The notes beneath the pieces are model-generated. The model saw nothing but the letters and a program-made list of their open reading frames with translations. It did not search any database and was not told the DNA's origin. Both the position numbers and the translations under genes were made by a program. A DNA stretch of 8,555 nt, from assembly GCA_019347795.1 (NCBI GenBank), contig JAHWKS010000169.1:1-8555 (forward strand), given 5' to 3'. Below are positions 1 to 6,081 of the stretch, piece by piece. Each line of letters begins with the position of its first letter. The stretch's first letter is position 1. The stretch comes from Planctomycetota bacterium (GTDB taxonomy: Bacteria; Planctomycetota; Planctomycetia; Pirellulales; Pirellulaceae).

Positions 1-1
1 C

Positions 2-1663
2 GCCGCCTTGATGAACGAGCACTTCGTCAACATCAAGGTCGATCGCGAGGAGCGGCCCGACGTGGATGACCTCTACATGCGGGCCTTGCACCGCTACTAC
101 GCCGCCACCGGCGCCGGGCGCGGCGGCGGCTGGCCGCTCTCGATGTTCCTTACGCCCGAGGGGAAGCCGTTCTTCGGCGGTACGTACTTCCCCGCCCGCG
201 ACGGCGACCGCGAGGGGATCACCGGCTTCTTCACGCTGGTGAAGAAGATCCACGACGTCTGGAAGGATTCGCCGGAGAAGATCCGCGCCGACGCGGAGAC
301 GCTCACCAAAATGCTCAAGAGCGAGATGGAGCCGCAGCCGGCGTCGCTCACGCCGCTGGATGCGAAGCTGGTCGAGGGCGTGCAAACGGAGCTGGCCGAA
401 CAGTTCGATCCCAAGTACGGCGGCTTCGGCTACAGCCGCTTCAATCCGCGGCAGCCGAAGTTCCCCGAGCCTTCGAATCTGGTGTACTTGCTGATGCGGG
501 CCCGGGATGAGTCGCTGGAGGAAGCGACGCGGGAGGAGGCTCGCAACATGCTGGTCACCACGTTGGACCACATGGCCCGCGGCGGGATTCGCGATCACAT
601 CTGCGGCGGCTTCCATCGCTACAGTGTCGATCGCTTCTGGCGGATTCCGCACTTCGAGAAGATGCTCTACGACAACGCCCAACTGGCGAGCGTCTACGCC
701 GAAGGATACCGGCTCACCGGCCGGGAGGATTTCCGCCGCACGGCCGAGGAGCTGCTCAACTTCGTGCTTCGCGAGATGACCTCGCCGGAGGGCGGTTTTT
801 ACTCCGCGCTCGACGCCGACTCGGAAGGTGAAGAGGGGAAATTCTACCGCTGGACGAAGGCGGAAGTGGAGCAGGCGCTGTCGAAGGAGGAGTTCGAGCT
901 CTTCGCCGACGTCTACGGCCTCGATGAGCCGCCCAATTTCGAGGATGAGCACGGCGAGTTCTACGTGCCGCAGCTTGACGCGCCGCTGGCGGAGATCGCC
1001 GAAGCCCGGGGGATGACAGAAGCGAAGTTGGAGGCGAAGCTCGACCCGATCCGCCGTAAGCTGTTCGACGTCCGCAGCCGCCGCGTGCGGCCGATGACCG
1101 ACACCAAGATTCTCACCTCCTGGAACGGCCTGATGATCCGCGGCCTGGCCGATGCGGGCTACGCACTCGAGAACGACCGCTATCTCGACGCCGCCCGCCG
1201 CGCCGCCCGCTTCGTGCTGGAGAACCTGCAAACCGACAAAGGCCGCCTCCTCCGCACCTACAGCGACGGCCGGGCGAAGCTGAACGCCTACCTCGACGAC
1301 TACGCTTTCCTCGTGGATGGACTGCTCGCACTGCACGGCGCCACCGGCGAAGAGGAATGGCTCGCCGCCGCGCTCCGCCTGACGGAGAAGCAGCTCGAAT
1401 TATTCCAGGACGAGCGCGGCGGCTTCTACTTCACCTCCGACGACCACGAGTCGCTCCTGGCCCGCGGCAAGAACCCCGCCGACGGCGCGTTGCCCAGCGG
1501 CGCCAGCGTCACCGTCGGCAACCTGATCAAGCTCGCCTCACACAACCCCGAGTATCGCGAGATCGCCGAGCAAGCCGCCCGCGTCGCCGCCGCCCACCTG
1601 GAGCGGTCACCGGCCCTGGCGCCACGAATGGCAGTGCATATTCAAGAGCTGCTGCTCCTATGA
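2..1663 (+). CDS. Thioredoxin-domain protein, YyaL/SSP411 (DUF255) family, 5'-truncated by window edge
   Basis: The reading frame is open from base 2, so the true start and the N-terminal part, where this family carries its CxxC-type thioredoxin motif, lie outside the window; 553 residues are seen. Family signatures are present in order: VNIKVDREERPD near the left edge, the GGWPLSMFLTPEGKPFFGG segment of the thioredoxin-like domain (about residues 42-62), then the alpha/alpha-barrel part with KFPEPSNL, GGIRDHICGGFHRYSVD and FEKMLYDNAQL (about 153-225), YSALDADSEGEEGKFY (about 267-282) and TKILTSWNGLMI (about 368-379). The family joins a thioredoxin fold to a six-hairpin glycosidase-like barrel; its biochemical role is poorly known. 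The protein ends soon after the ERSPALAPRM segment, so it appears shorter at the C-terminus than members I remember with about 100 further residues. Its stop overlaps the next start as ATGA (1660-1663), which suggests translational coupling. GC-rich third positions fit a resident chromosomal gene. Confidence 0.93.
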   Translation, partial: AALMNEHFVNIKVDREERPDVDDLYMRALHRYYAATGAGRGGGWPLSMFLTPEGKPFFGGTYFPARDGDREGITGFFTLVKKIHDVWKDSPEKIRADAETLTKMLKSEMEPQPASLTPLDAKLVEGVQTELAEQFDPKYGGFGYSRFNPRQPKFPEPSNLVYLLMRARDESLEEATREEARNMLVTTLDHMARGGIRDHICGGFHRYSVDRFWRIPHFEKMLYDNAQLASVYAEGYRLTGREDFRRTAEELLNFVLREMTSPEGGFYSALDADSEGEEGKFYRWTKAEVEQALSKEEFELFADVYGLDEPPNFEDEHGEFYVPQLDAPLAEIAEARGMTEAKLEAKLDPIRRKLFDVRSRRVRPMTDTKILTSWNGLMIRGLADAGYALENDRYLDAARRAARFVLENLQTDKGRLLRTYSDGRAKLNAYLDDYAFLVDGLLALHGATGEEEWLAAALRLTEKQLELFQDERGGFYFTSDDHESLLARGKNPADGALPSGASVTVGNLIKLASHNPEYREIAEQAARVAAAHLERSPALAPRMAVHIQELLLL

Positions 1664-2765
1664 ATCGCGTTGACCTCGATTCAGAGTTCTCCTTAATCGA
1701 GAGCATCGACGCCCACCACAATTTCGCCTACAAGTTCAACTTCGGCGTATTCGTGCGCTCCGTCGATGGTTCAACATTGGAATGTGTATTCCGCGACAAC
1801 GAACGTTCCGTCAATGCGCCTCTTGCATGGAGTCCGGACGGCTCGACGCTGTATCATGCATACGATCAGGTTTATGCTATCAATATCACCACTCGGTCGG
1901 CGAAGGCGCTAACCGACTTCCCGGACAGATTCTCTGTCAACGTGCACCTACACAGCAGCTGCGAGGCTGGTGTTTTACCGAGTCGGTACGCTGCAGCCGG
2001 TCCCTGGACCAAGAGGGACGGAGGTCCTGGTTGGCCCAAGCGGCTGGGTTAGCATTAACCCCGACGGCTCCGCGCCCTATGAGTTTTCTGCCTCTGGGAA
2101 ACTGCCTTGGTTTGATCCCGACTACTTCTGGTGGCCAAGAACCGCGGACGGGGCGTCCTGCCTGCTGTGGAAGGAAAACGTCCCCAGCGAACACCGAATC
2201 CGCGTCTGGTCGATGGACTCTCGCGGCGGCGCCCGCACGCTGCGAGCGACTTTCCTGGCGAGGCGCCACATGAAGGTTTGTCATGTCGCCGGACGGACGC
2301 GCGCTTGCCTTCGGCTACGACCATGACGATCGCACATATGCAGGGCTGTTTGTCCGGCATTTGCCCGATGAGAGCGACGTTTTGATCAGCACGACGGGCG
2401 ACGCTCCTTCCTGGTCGCCCGATTCACGGTTGATGAGCTACGTAGACCGCGCAGCGCTGTGGATTTACGACTTGTCGCAACGAAAGAGGACGAGGTTGGT
2501 TGCCATTCCCGGTGACGATCCGTCCCCGTCAGGCGAGTTCCTGCTGGATGAGCGATCGATCCCCGCGTGGTCACCCGATGGCCGCTTCATCGCATTTTGG
2601 CTTCACCGTCCCAATGAGTCGTACTTTGACCGCGGCGGTCGGCCGGTTGAAGAGGGGGATGTCGAGAGTCGTAATGGACTTGTCGATCTGGAAAAGAAGC
2701 AGGTGTTTCTCCTAAACGAGGGTTATTGGGAGCACGTAGCCTGGCAGCCGATTACGCCTCGCTGA
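1660..2765 (+). pseudogene. TolB/PD40-like beta-propeller protein, broken by two frameshifts
   Basis: Three consecutive reading frames together give one propeller protein of about 367 residues. Frame 1 starts at ATG 1660 (MNRVDLDSEF) and is good to about 1950. Frame 2 carries the protein to about 2278 and frame 3 ends at TGA 2763-2765. Each junction is explained by one extra base (or two missing). The second lies near the TTT at 2277-2279; removing one T gives MKVVMSPDGRALAF. Five PD40-type blade motifs are visible: LAWSPDGSTLY, SINPDGSAPYEF, MSPDGRALAFGY, PSWSPDSRLMSYV and PAWSPDGRFIAFW. Such propellers are found in TolB and in many secreted or periplasmic binding proteins, but no signal peptide is visible here, so the location and ligand are unknown. 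The start overlaps the upstream stop (ATGA), suggesting an operon. GC content is visibly lower than in the gene before it. The frameshifts could be genuine decay or assembly errors; I cannot tell which from one sequence. Confidence 0.82.
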
Positions 2766-2773
2766 CGCGAATT

Positions 2774-2794
2774 GCGTTTCGTCGAGGCGAACGC
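2774..2794. terminator. Possible bidirectional terminator hairpin between convergent genes
   Basis: A stem of about 7 bp with one bulged T (GCGTT-T-CG pairing with CGAACGC, six-base loop) lies 9 bases after the propeller stop codon and about 42 bases past the stop of the minus-strand gene at 2837. Position between two converging genes favours a terminator. There is no U-tract on either side, so the call is weak; the rest of the 71-base gap is purine-rich and shows nothing else. Confidence 0.25.
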
Positions 2795-2836
2795 GATCGG
2801 TAGCGGGAGGTTGGGAGAGGGGGCGAAGGGGACGCC

Positions 2837-3076
2837 CTATTGCTCGTAGCGCTTCGAGAGGATCGCGCCGGTGCGTGGGTCGATCAGGTAATGGGGGCCG
2901 CCGCCTTTAAGATGGGCGTCTTTCAGTTCATAGTCCACGTGCCAGCCGTCGTCTTCCAAAACGAGTTGAATGCGATAGCTCGACAGGTCCCGATAGGCGC
3001 GAGAGGCGTCAGCCTGCGCGATCGCTAGCGCCTGATCGCCCGGTAGAAGCGCCGCTTCCGCGGTTCGTCGAGTCAT
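2837..3076 (-). CDS. Small protein resembling NTF2-fold immunity / PepSY-like domain
   Basis: This 79-residue protein has no signal peptide or membrane segment. Its N-terminal half is a helix-like stretch (DQALAIAQADASRAYRDL) and its C-terminal half is beta-rich, with DDGWHVDYEL and the closing GGGPHYLIDPRTGAILSKRYEQ region (about residues 58-79). The pattern of an N-terminal helix, then a W-containing strand, then a G-G-x-P-x-Y-x-I-D-x-x-T-G-x-I ending resembles NTF2-fold immunity proteins (the Imm-NTF2-2 type); PepSY-like domains have a similar D-x-x-T-G-x-I ending and are the main alternative. The start is well supported by AAGGGAG on the minus strand (plus-strand 3084-3090), 7 bases before ATG. 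It lies 31 bases downstream of the JAMM-like gene on the same strand, so the two probably form an operon. If it is an immunity protein, it should neutralise a toxin; none is recognised nearby. The family call is from memory of the motif pattern. Confidence 0.72.
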   Translation of the reverse strand: MTRRTAEAALLPGDQALAIAQADASRAYRDLSSYRIQLVLEDDGWHVDYELKDAHLKGGGPHYLIDPRTGAILSKRYEQ

Positions 3077-3107
3077 GTTCGTGCTCCCTTGGCTATGCGA
3101 CTGTCGT

Positions 3108-3524
3108 TCATGGCGGATAGCCCCGTCCGCCGGTCAGGCCGCCTCGCCGCGAATTGGGCCCGGTGGTGTGGATGCCGTCGTCGGCACGGATGATACAAGG
3201 CACGCCGAAGCCCCAGGCCGATTGCGTATCCGCGGTGCTTGGTCCAGACTCCCATCCTTCGGCGCTCGGATTTGGGTGCGTGTGAAACGTCGCCACGACC
3301 ACGGCGTCCGGCAAGATCGGCGGCGAACTCAAATCCAAGAATGCCTGGCCTCCTACCGGGGCACGGCGAATCCCGATCGATCCCGTCGTCGTATTCAAGT
3401 AAACCCAACCGCCTTCCTCATGCCGACGCAGCGGATCGTCCGCCAACGAATCGATCCATGCCTGCTCCAGCGCCTCCTGCACCGCCGGCTCCCGCAATAG
3501 CTCGTCGGCGGTGGGTGCTTGCAT
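3108..3524 (-). CDS. Small JAMM/JAB (MPN-like) metallopeptidase-fold protein
   Basis: From ATG 3524 this reads 138 residues. It carries a JAMM-type zinc-site signature: a candidate glutamate in HEEGGWVY (E36/E37), FHTHPNP with H81 and H83, and GPSTAD with S96 and D99. The roughly 44 residues between Glu and the first His are normal for JAB domains, but the H-x-H to S-x-x-D spacing (12 residues) is longer than the usual 7. It resembles stand-alone and toxin-associated JAB/DUF4329-like domains more than RadC or the deubiquitinase type. No signal peptide is seen. The frame stays open upstream to 3881, but most of that runs through a repeat element on the antisense strand and is not credible coding. 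The stretch from about 3525 to 3690 looks neutral, so a start at an earlier TTG or GTG is possible. No strong ribosome site precedes ATG 3524. It is followed after 31 bases by the putative immunity-type gene. The substrate is unknown. Confidence 0.72.
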   Translation of the reverse strand: MQAPTADELLREPAVQEALEQAWIDSLADDPLRRHEEGGWVYLNTTTGSIGIRRAPVGGQAFLDLSSPPILPDAVVVATFHTHPNPSAEGWESGPSTADTQSAWGFGVPCIIRADDGIHTTGPNSRRGGLTGGRGYPP

Positions 3525-3706
3525 TCGAGGCTGGTGACAAAACCACTCGTTGACTCGCTCTAAACTCAAACTAACGCGAGACGCTGCCTGTTTCAACCCA
3601 ATGACCGCGTGCGCATTGGATCGCGAACGTGATCGGTAGTTGGTGTGTCCTAACCGCAGCGGTATACTCCACAGCCAGTCGTCTGTGGATTCCTCGACTC
3701 CCAACT
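3525..3706. other. Intergenic stretch between JAMM-like gene and repeat pair
   Basis: These 182 bases hold the upstream region of the minus-strand pair and a possible plus-strand promoter (3640-3668). The minus strand stays open through it, in frame with the JAMM-like gene (for example the stretch decoding as LERVNEWFCHQPR), so part may code if the true start is upstream of 3524. I see no RNA gene or clear operator. Confidence 0.4.
3640..3668 (+). promoter_or_regulatory. Candidate sigma-70-type promoter for serS
   Basis: TTGGTG (3640-3645) and TATACT (3663-3668) are separated by 17 bases. The -10 box matches consensus at 5 of 6 positions, the -35 at only 3 of 6. Transcription from here would give a leader of about 245 bases in which the two inverted repeat copies would fold as RNA before the serS start at 3923. 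Planctomycete promoters are not well characterised, so this is a suggestion. Confidence 0.3.
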
Positions 3707-3805
3707 CAGCCCCGGAGGGGCGGCAGCATGTAGCCACGGGCGTAAGCCCGTGGAATGCGAGCAACGGAATCATCGGAAGCCCCGAAGGGGCGACAGCGAG
3801 GCGTG
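3707..3805 (+). repeat. REP-like hairpin repeat, copy A
   Basis: The copy has three hairpins in order. Hairpin 1 (3709-3721) is GCCCC-GGA-GGGGC. The central hairpin (3734-3753) is an 8-bp stem, CCACGGGC/GCCCGTGG, with a GTAA loop. Hairpin 3 (3779-3791) is GCCCC-GAA-GGGGC, followed by GACAG. GTAG sits against the 5' side of the central stem (3730-3733), where the tetranucleotide of classical REP elements lies. About 21 variable bases separate the second and third hairpins. It faces copy B with almost no spacer, and further copies of the family are likely elsewhere in the genome. It belongs to the kind of short repeat that inflates gene models, because it lacks stops in several frames. Confidence 0.85.
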
Positions 3806-3810
3806 ATGGC

Positions 3811-3907
3811 CGAACCGCTGTCGCCCCTTCGGGCTTCCAAACTCGCGGTTGGACGCTCCACGGGCTTACGCCCGTGGCCATATGCTGTCGCCCCTGCGGG
3901 GCTGGAT
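3811..3907 (-). repeat. REP-like hairpin repeat, copy B (inverted relative to A)
   Basis: Read on the minus strand, this has the same order as copy A: hairpin 1 GCCCC-GCA-GGGGC (plus-strand 3890-3902), GACAGCAT, the central stem with GTAA loop (3858-3877, identical in sequence to copy A), a 19-base variable spacer, then a slightly imperfect hairpin 3 (3823-3834). The tetranucleotide before the central stem has changed to ATGG. Its inner end pairs with that of copy A: 3776-3799 is complementary to 3815-3838 apart from one extra C, so the pair could form one large cruciform or long RNA stem, as in BIME-type arrangements. The element ends about 15 bases before the serS start. Confidence 0.83.
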
Positions 3908-3922
3908 AACTTTCGCCCCATC

Positions 3923-5209
3923 ATGCTTGATCGCAAATTCATTCTCGAAAACGTCGCGCAGGTCAAACAGAACAACGCCAATCGCGGCGTCACGGCCGAC
4001 GTGGATCGGCTTGTGACGCTGGAGCAGCAGCGGCGGGCGAAGCGGCAGGAGGCCGATGAGCTGAACCGGCAGGCGAACGAAACTTCCAAGCGCATCGGCA
4101 AGGCGAAGGATCCGGCCGAGAAAGAAGCGATCAAGGATGAAGGGCGCCGGCTGCGCGAGCAGAAGGACGCCGCCGAGGCGGAGCACGATCGGCTCGATGC
4201 GGAGATTTTCGACATCCTCCGCCTGATCCCCAACCTCAGCCATCCCGACGCCCCGGTCGGTCCCGGCGAGGAGGCGAATCGCGAGATCCGCCGCGGCCGG
4301 CATGAGCCGCGGAAGTTCGGCTTTAAGCCGCGGGACCACGTCGAGCTGGCGGAGATGCACGACCTGATCGACTTCGAGGCGGGCGCCCACGTCGCCGGCC
4401 ACGGATTCTACTTCCTCAAGAACGAGGCCGTGCTGCTGGAGTTGGCCCTTCAAAAGTACGCCGTCGATTTGCTCCTGGCCGAGGGGTTCACGCCCACGAT
4501 CACGCCCGACCTGGCGCGGACCGACGTGCTGCAGGGGGTGGGTTTTATTCCGCGCGGGCCGGAGACGCAGATTTACAGCATCGAGAACAGCGACCTGAAC
4601 CTGGTGGCCACCGCCGAGATCACGCTGGGCGGGATGCACGCGGGCAAGGTGCTTGATGCGGAGCAGCTTCCGCTCCACTACTGCGGCGTGAGCCACTGCT
4701 TCCGCACCGAGGCGGGCGCCGCCGGCCGGGCCTCCCGCGGCATCTACCGCGTCCACCAGTTCACGAAGGTCGAGATGTTCGCCTTCACCCGCCCCGAACA
4801 CAGCGACGCGACGTTGGAGCGGTTCTGCGACCTGCAGTGCCGGCTCTTCGACGGCCTGGAGATTCCCTATCGCGTGGTCGATACGGCGACCGGCGACCTG
4901 GGCGGATCCGCGTATCGCAAGTACGACCTGGAAGCCTGGATGCCCGGCCGCGGCGACGCCGGCGAATGGGGCGAGGTGACGAGCACCTCCAACTGCACCG
5001 ACTACCAGGCAAGACGCCTGGGCACGCGCTTCAAGCAAAAAGGGGAGAAGGGAACGCAGTTCGTTCACACATTAAACGGCACCGCCGTCGCCATCAGCCG
5101 CGCCCTGATCGCGATTCTGGAAAACTTCCAGGACGAAGACGGCGCAATCACGATCCCCGGAGCGCTGCAAGGCTGGGTCGGGAAAGATCGCATCGGCGTG
5201 AAGATGTAG
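3923..5209 (+). CDS. serS: Seryl-tRNA synthetase
   Basis: This cytoplasmic class II aminoacyl-tRNA synthetase charges tRNA-Ser (and tRNA-Sec where present) with serine using ATP. It is 428 residues, normal for bacterial SerS. Residues 1-100 form the tRNA-binding coiled-coil arm, a long charged heptad-like stretch (about 28-100). The catalytic core shows TAEI for serine binding (230-233), motif 2 around CFRTEAGAAGRASRGIYRVHQF (259-280), TSTSNCTDYQARR (353-365) and motif 3 LNGTAVAISR (384-393). The open frame extends 56 codons further upstream, but that part is translated repeat DNA, and ATG 3923 gives the family's usual MLDRKFILEN start. There is no strong ribosome site; GGGGC (3898-3902) and GCCCC (3915-3919) could pair just before the start. 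The gene stands alone, with repeats on both sides. High GC at third positions and an intact frame indicate a resident, functional gene. Confidence 0.98.
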   Translation: MLDRKFILENVAQVKQNNANRGVTADVDRLVTLEQQRRAKRQEADELNRQANETSKRIGKAKDPAEKEAIKDEGRRLREQKDAAEAEHDRLDAEIFDILRLIPNLSHPDAPVGPGEEANREIRRGRHEPRKFGFKPRDHVELAEMHDLIDFEAGAHVAGHGFYFLKNEAVLLELALQKYAVDLLLAEGFTPTITPDLARTDVLQGVGFIPRGPETQIYSIENSDLNLVATAEITLGGMHAGKVLDAEQLPLHYCGVSHCFRTEAGAAGRASRGIYRVHQFTKVEMFAFTRPEHSDATLERFCDLQCRLFDGLEIPYRVVDTATGDLGGSAYRKYDLEAWMPGRGDAGEWGEVTSTSNCTDYQARRLGTRFKQKGEKGTQFVHTLNGTAVAISRALIAILENFQDEDGAITIPGALQGWVGKDRIGVKM

Positions 5210-5229
5210 CCGAATTCAATTCCACAACG

Positions 5230-5320
5230 GCCCCGAAGGCGCCAAGGCATGTAGCCAGGGGCGCAAGCCCCTGGAAGGCGCCAACCAATGACCAAAGCCC
5301 CGGAGGGGCGACAGACGAGG
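5230..5320 (+). repeat. REP-like hairpin repeat, copy C
   Basis: This is a third copy, in the same direction as copy A, filling nearly the whole gap between serS and the SUKH-family gene. Its first hairpin has decayed (GGCCCCGAAGGCGCC). GTAG again precedes the central hairpin (5255-5274), whose stem is CCAGGGGC/GCCCCTGG with a GCAA loop. Compared with copy A, one stem pair has switched from C-G to G-C and both sides changed together; the loop keeps the GNAA form. Hairpin 3 (5297-5309) is GCCCC-GGA-GGGGC and is followed by GACAG. The element ends in GAGG one base before the next start codon. Confidence 0.82.
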
Positions 5321-5321
5321 T

Positions 5322-5759
5322 ATGATCGGCTTCGAACCCAGCGGCGAAACGATCACGGATGATCACATCCGAGGCGCCGAGATGCTTCTCGGCGTCCGTT
5401 TTCCTGAATCGTACCGGCAGATGATTCGGCGCTTCAGCGGGAGCTACGGCGACGCTGATATCCGTATCGATCGACCCTCTGGCGGCTTCGATCGCTGTAG
5501 CATCGGCTTGATTCTGTCGCTGTTGCCGCACAATCCGGATAGCATCTATGGCGTGATGCAGAATTGGAAGGAGCATGCCTTATCGCCGAAAGTTGTGCCG
5601 ATCGGAGAGGATGGCGGCGGCAACTACCTCTGTCTTGATTTTCGCGCAGGCGATGAGCCCGCCGTGGCGTTCTATTTTCACGAGTTGTACGGCGACGATG
5701 GTGTAATGCGCGTGTGCGAAACCTTTGATGAATTGCTCAACCGCGCTCGATTGCCCTGA
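5322..5759 (+). CDS. SMI1/KNR4 (SUKH) family protein, probable immunity protein
   Basis: This 145-residue soluble protein has the SUKH pattern: an N-terminal helix with ITDDHIRGAEMLLGVRFPESY (about 11-31) followed by RRFSGSYG, then the central VPIGEDGGGNYLCLDF strand region (92-107), AVAFYFHE (114-121) and a C-terminal FDELLNR helix (135-141). SUKH proteins are known mainly as immunity proteins that neutralise nuclease and other toxins of contact-dependent and polymorphic toxin systems; orphan copies are common. No toxin gene is recognised beside it. The length is normal for the family. ATG 5322 is chosen because it leaves the usual short leader before the first helix. The only ribosome-site-like bases, GAGG at 5317-5320 (too close) and GGAGG at 5302-5306 (inside a hairpin), both belong to repeat copy C. 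GC content is lower than in serS, fitting accessory origin. Confidence 0.87.
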   Translation: MIGFEPSGETITDDHIRGAEMLLGVRFPESYRQMIRRFSGSYGDADIRIDRPSGGFDRCSIGLILSLLPHNPDSIYGVMQNWKEHALSPKVVPIGEDGGGNYLCLDFRAGDEPAVAFYFHELYGDDGVMRVCETFDELLNRARLP

Positions 5760-5776
5760 TTGCTGAGATCCTCACC

Positions 5777-5905
5777 ATGCCCCAAAACATACTCAACGAC
5801 GGCGAAATTGAGTTCCTTTCCGCATGGGCTCTCGAGGAATGGGAAGGCAGCCGCTCCCCCATTTCGCTACCGGCCATTCGCTCCTGCCTGCCCGCGTTGA
5901 TCTGA
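5777..5905 (+). pseudogene. Short ORF, possible decayed gene following the SUKH gene
   Basis: ATG 5777, 17 bases after the SUKH stop, opens a 42-codon frame beginning MPQNILNDGEIEFLSAWALEEWEGSRSP. The first 28 residues look protein-like, acidic and helical; the rest does not. A run of five C at 5856-5860 lies exactly at the change. One more C would carry the frame on through HFATGHSLLPARVDLIVRNA to a stop near 5980, for about 67 residues in all. I therefore suspect a small gene with a one-base deletion or a sequencing error. I do not recognise the product. From 5980 to 6081 I see nothing certain apart from a weak promoter-like pair before the next gene. Confidence 0.35.
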
Positions 5906-6081
5906 TCGTTCGCAACGCTCTTTGCAACGGGCAATTCGGGGAACGAAGTTCACCCAGAAATCGTTCCTTTTGCTAACAGGCGGGCAGGTTGCCCTTGACC
6001 GGGCGAGAGGCGATTGGCTAATTAGCGGCCGGGGTCGAATCAGGGGTTATCGGCAGAACTTCTCTCGGGGCTTGAATCGAA

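Noticed and set aside
3525..3881. N-terminal extension of the JAMM-like protein up to 3881
   Set aside because: The outer half is antisense repeat sequence that happens to lack stops. Only a modest upstream shift of the start remains possible.
3707..3907. CRISPR array
   Set aside because: The repeats are inverted relative to each other, structured, and lack regular unique spacers of constant length; no cas gene is present.
3755..3922. A 56-residue N-terminal extension of seryl-tRNA synthetase
   Set aside because: It translates the repeat pair, has no family similarity, and ATG 3923 gives the normal SerS start and length.
3866..5068. A 400-codon open frame antisense to serS
   Set aside because: It is a shadow of a GC-rich gene: it lies wholly against a confident SerS frame and its composition is unlike a natural protein.
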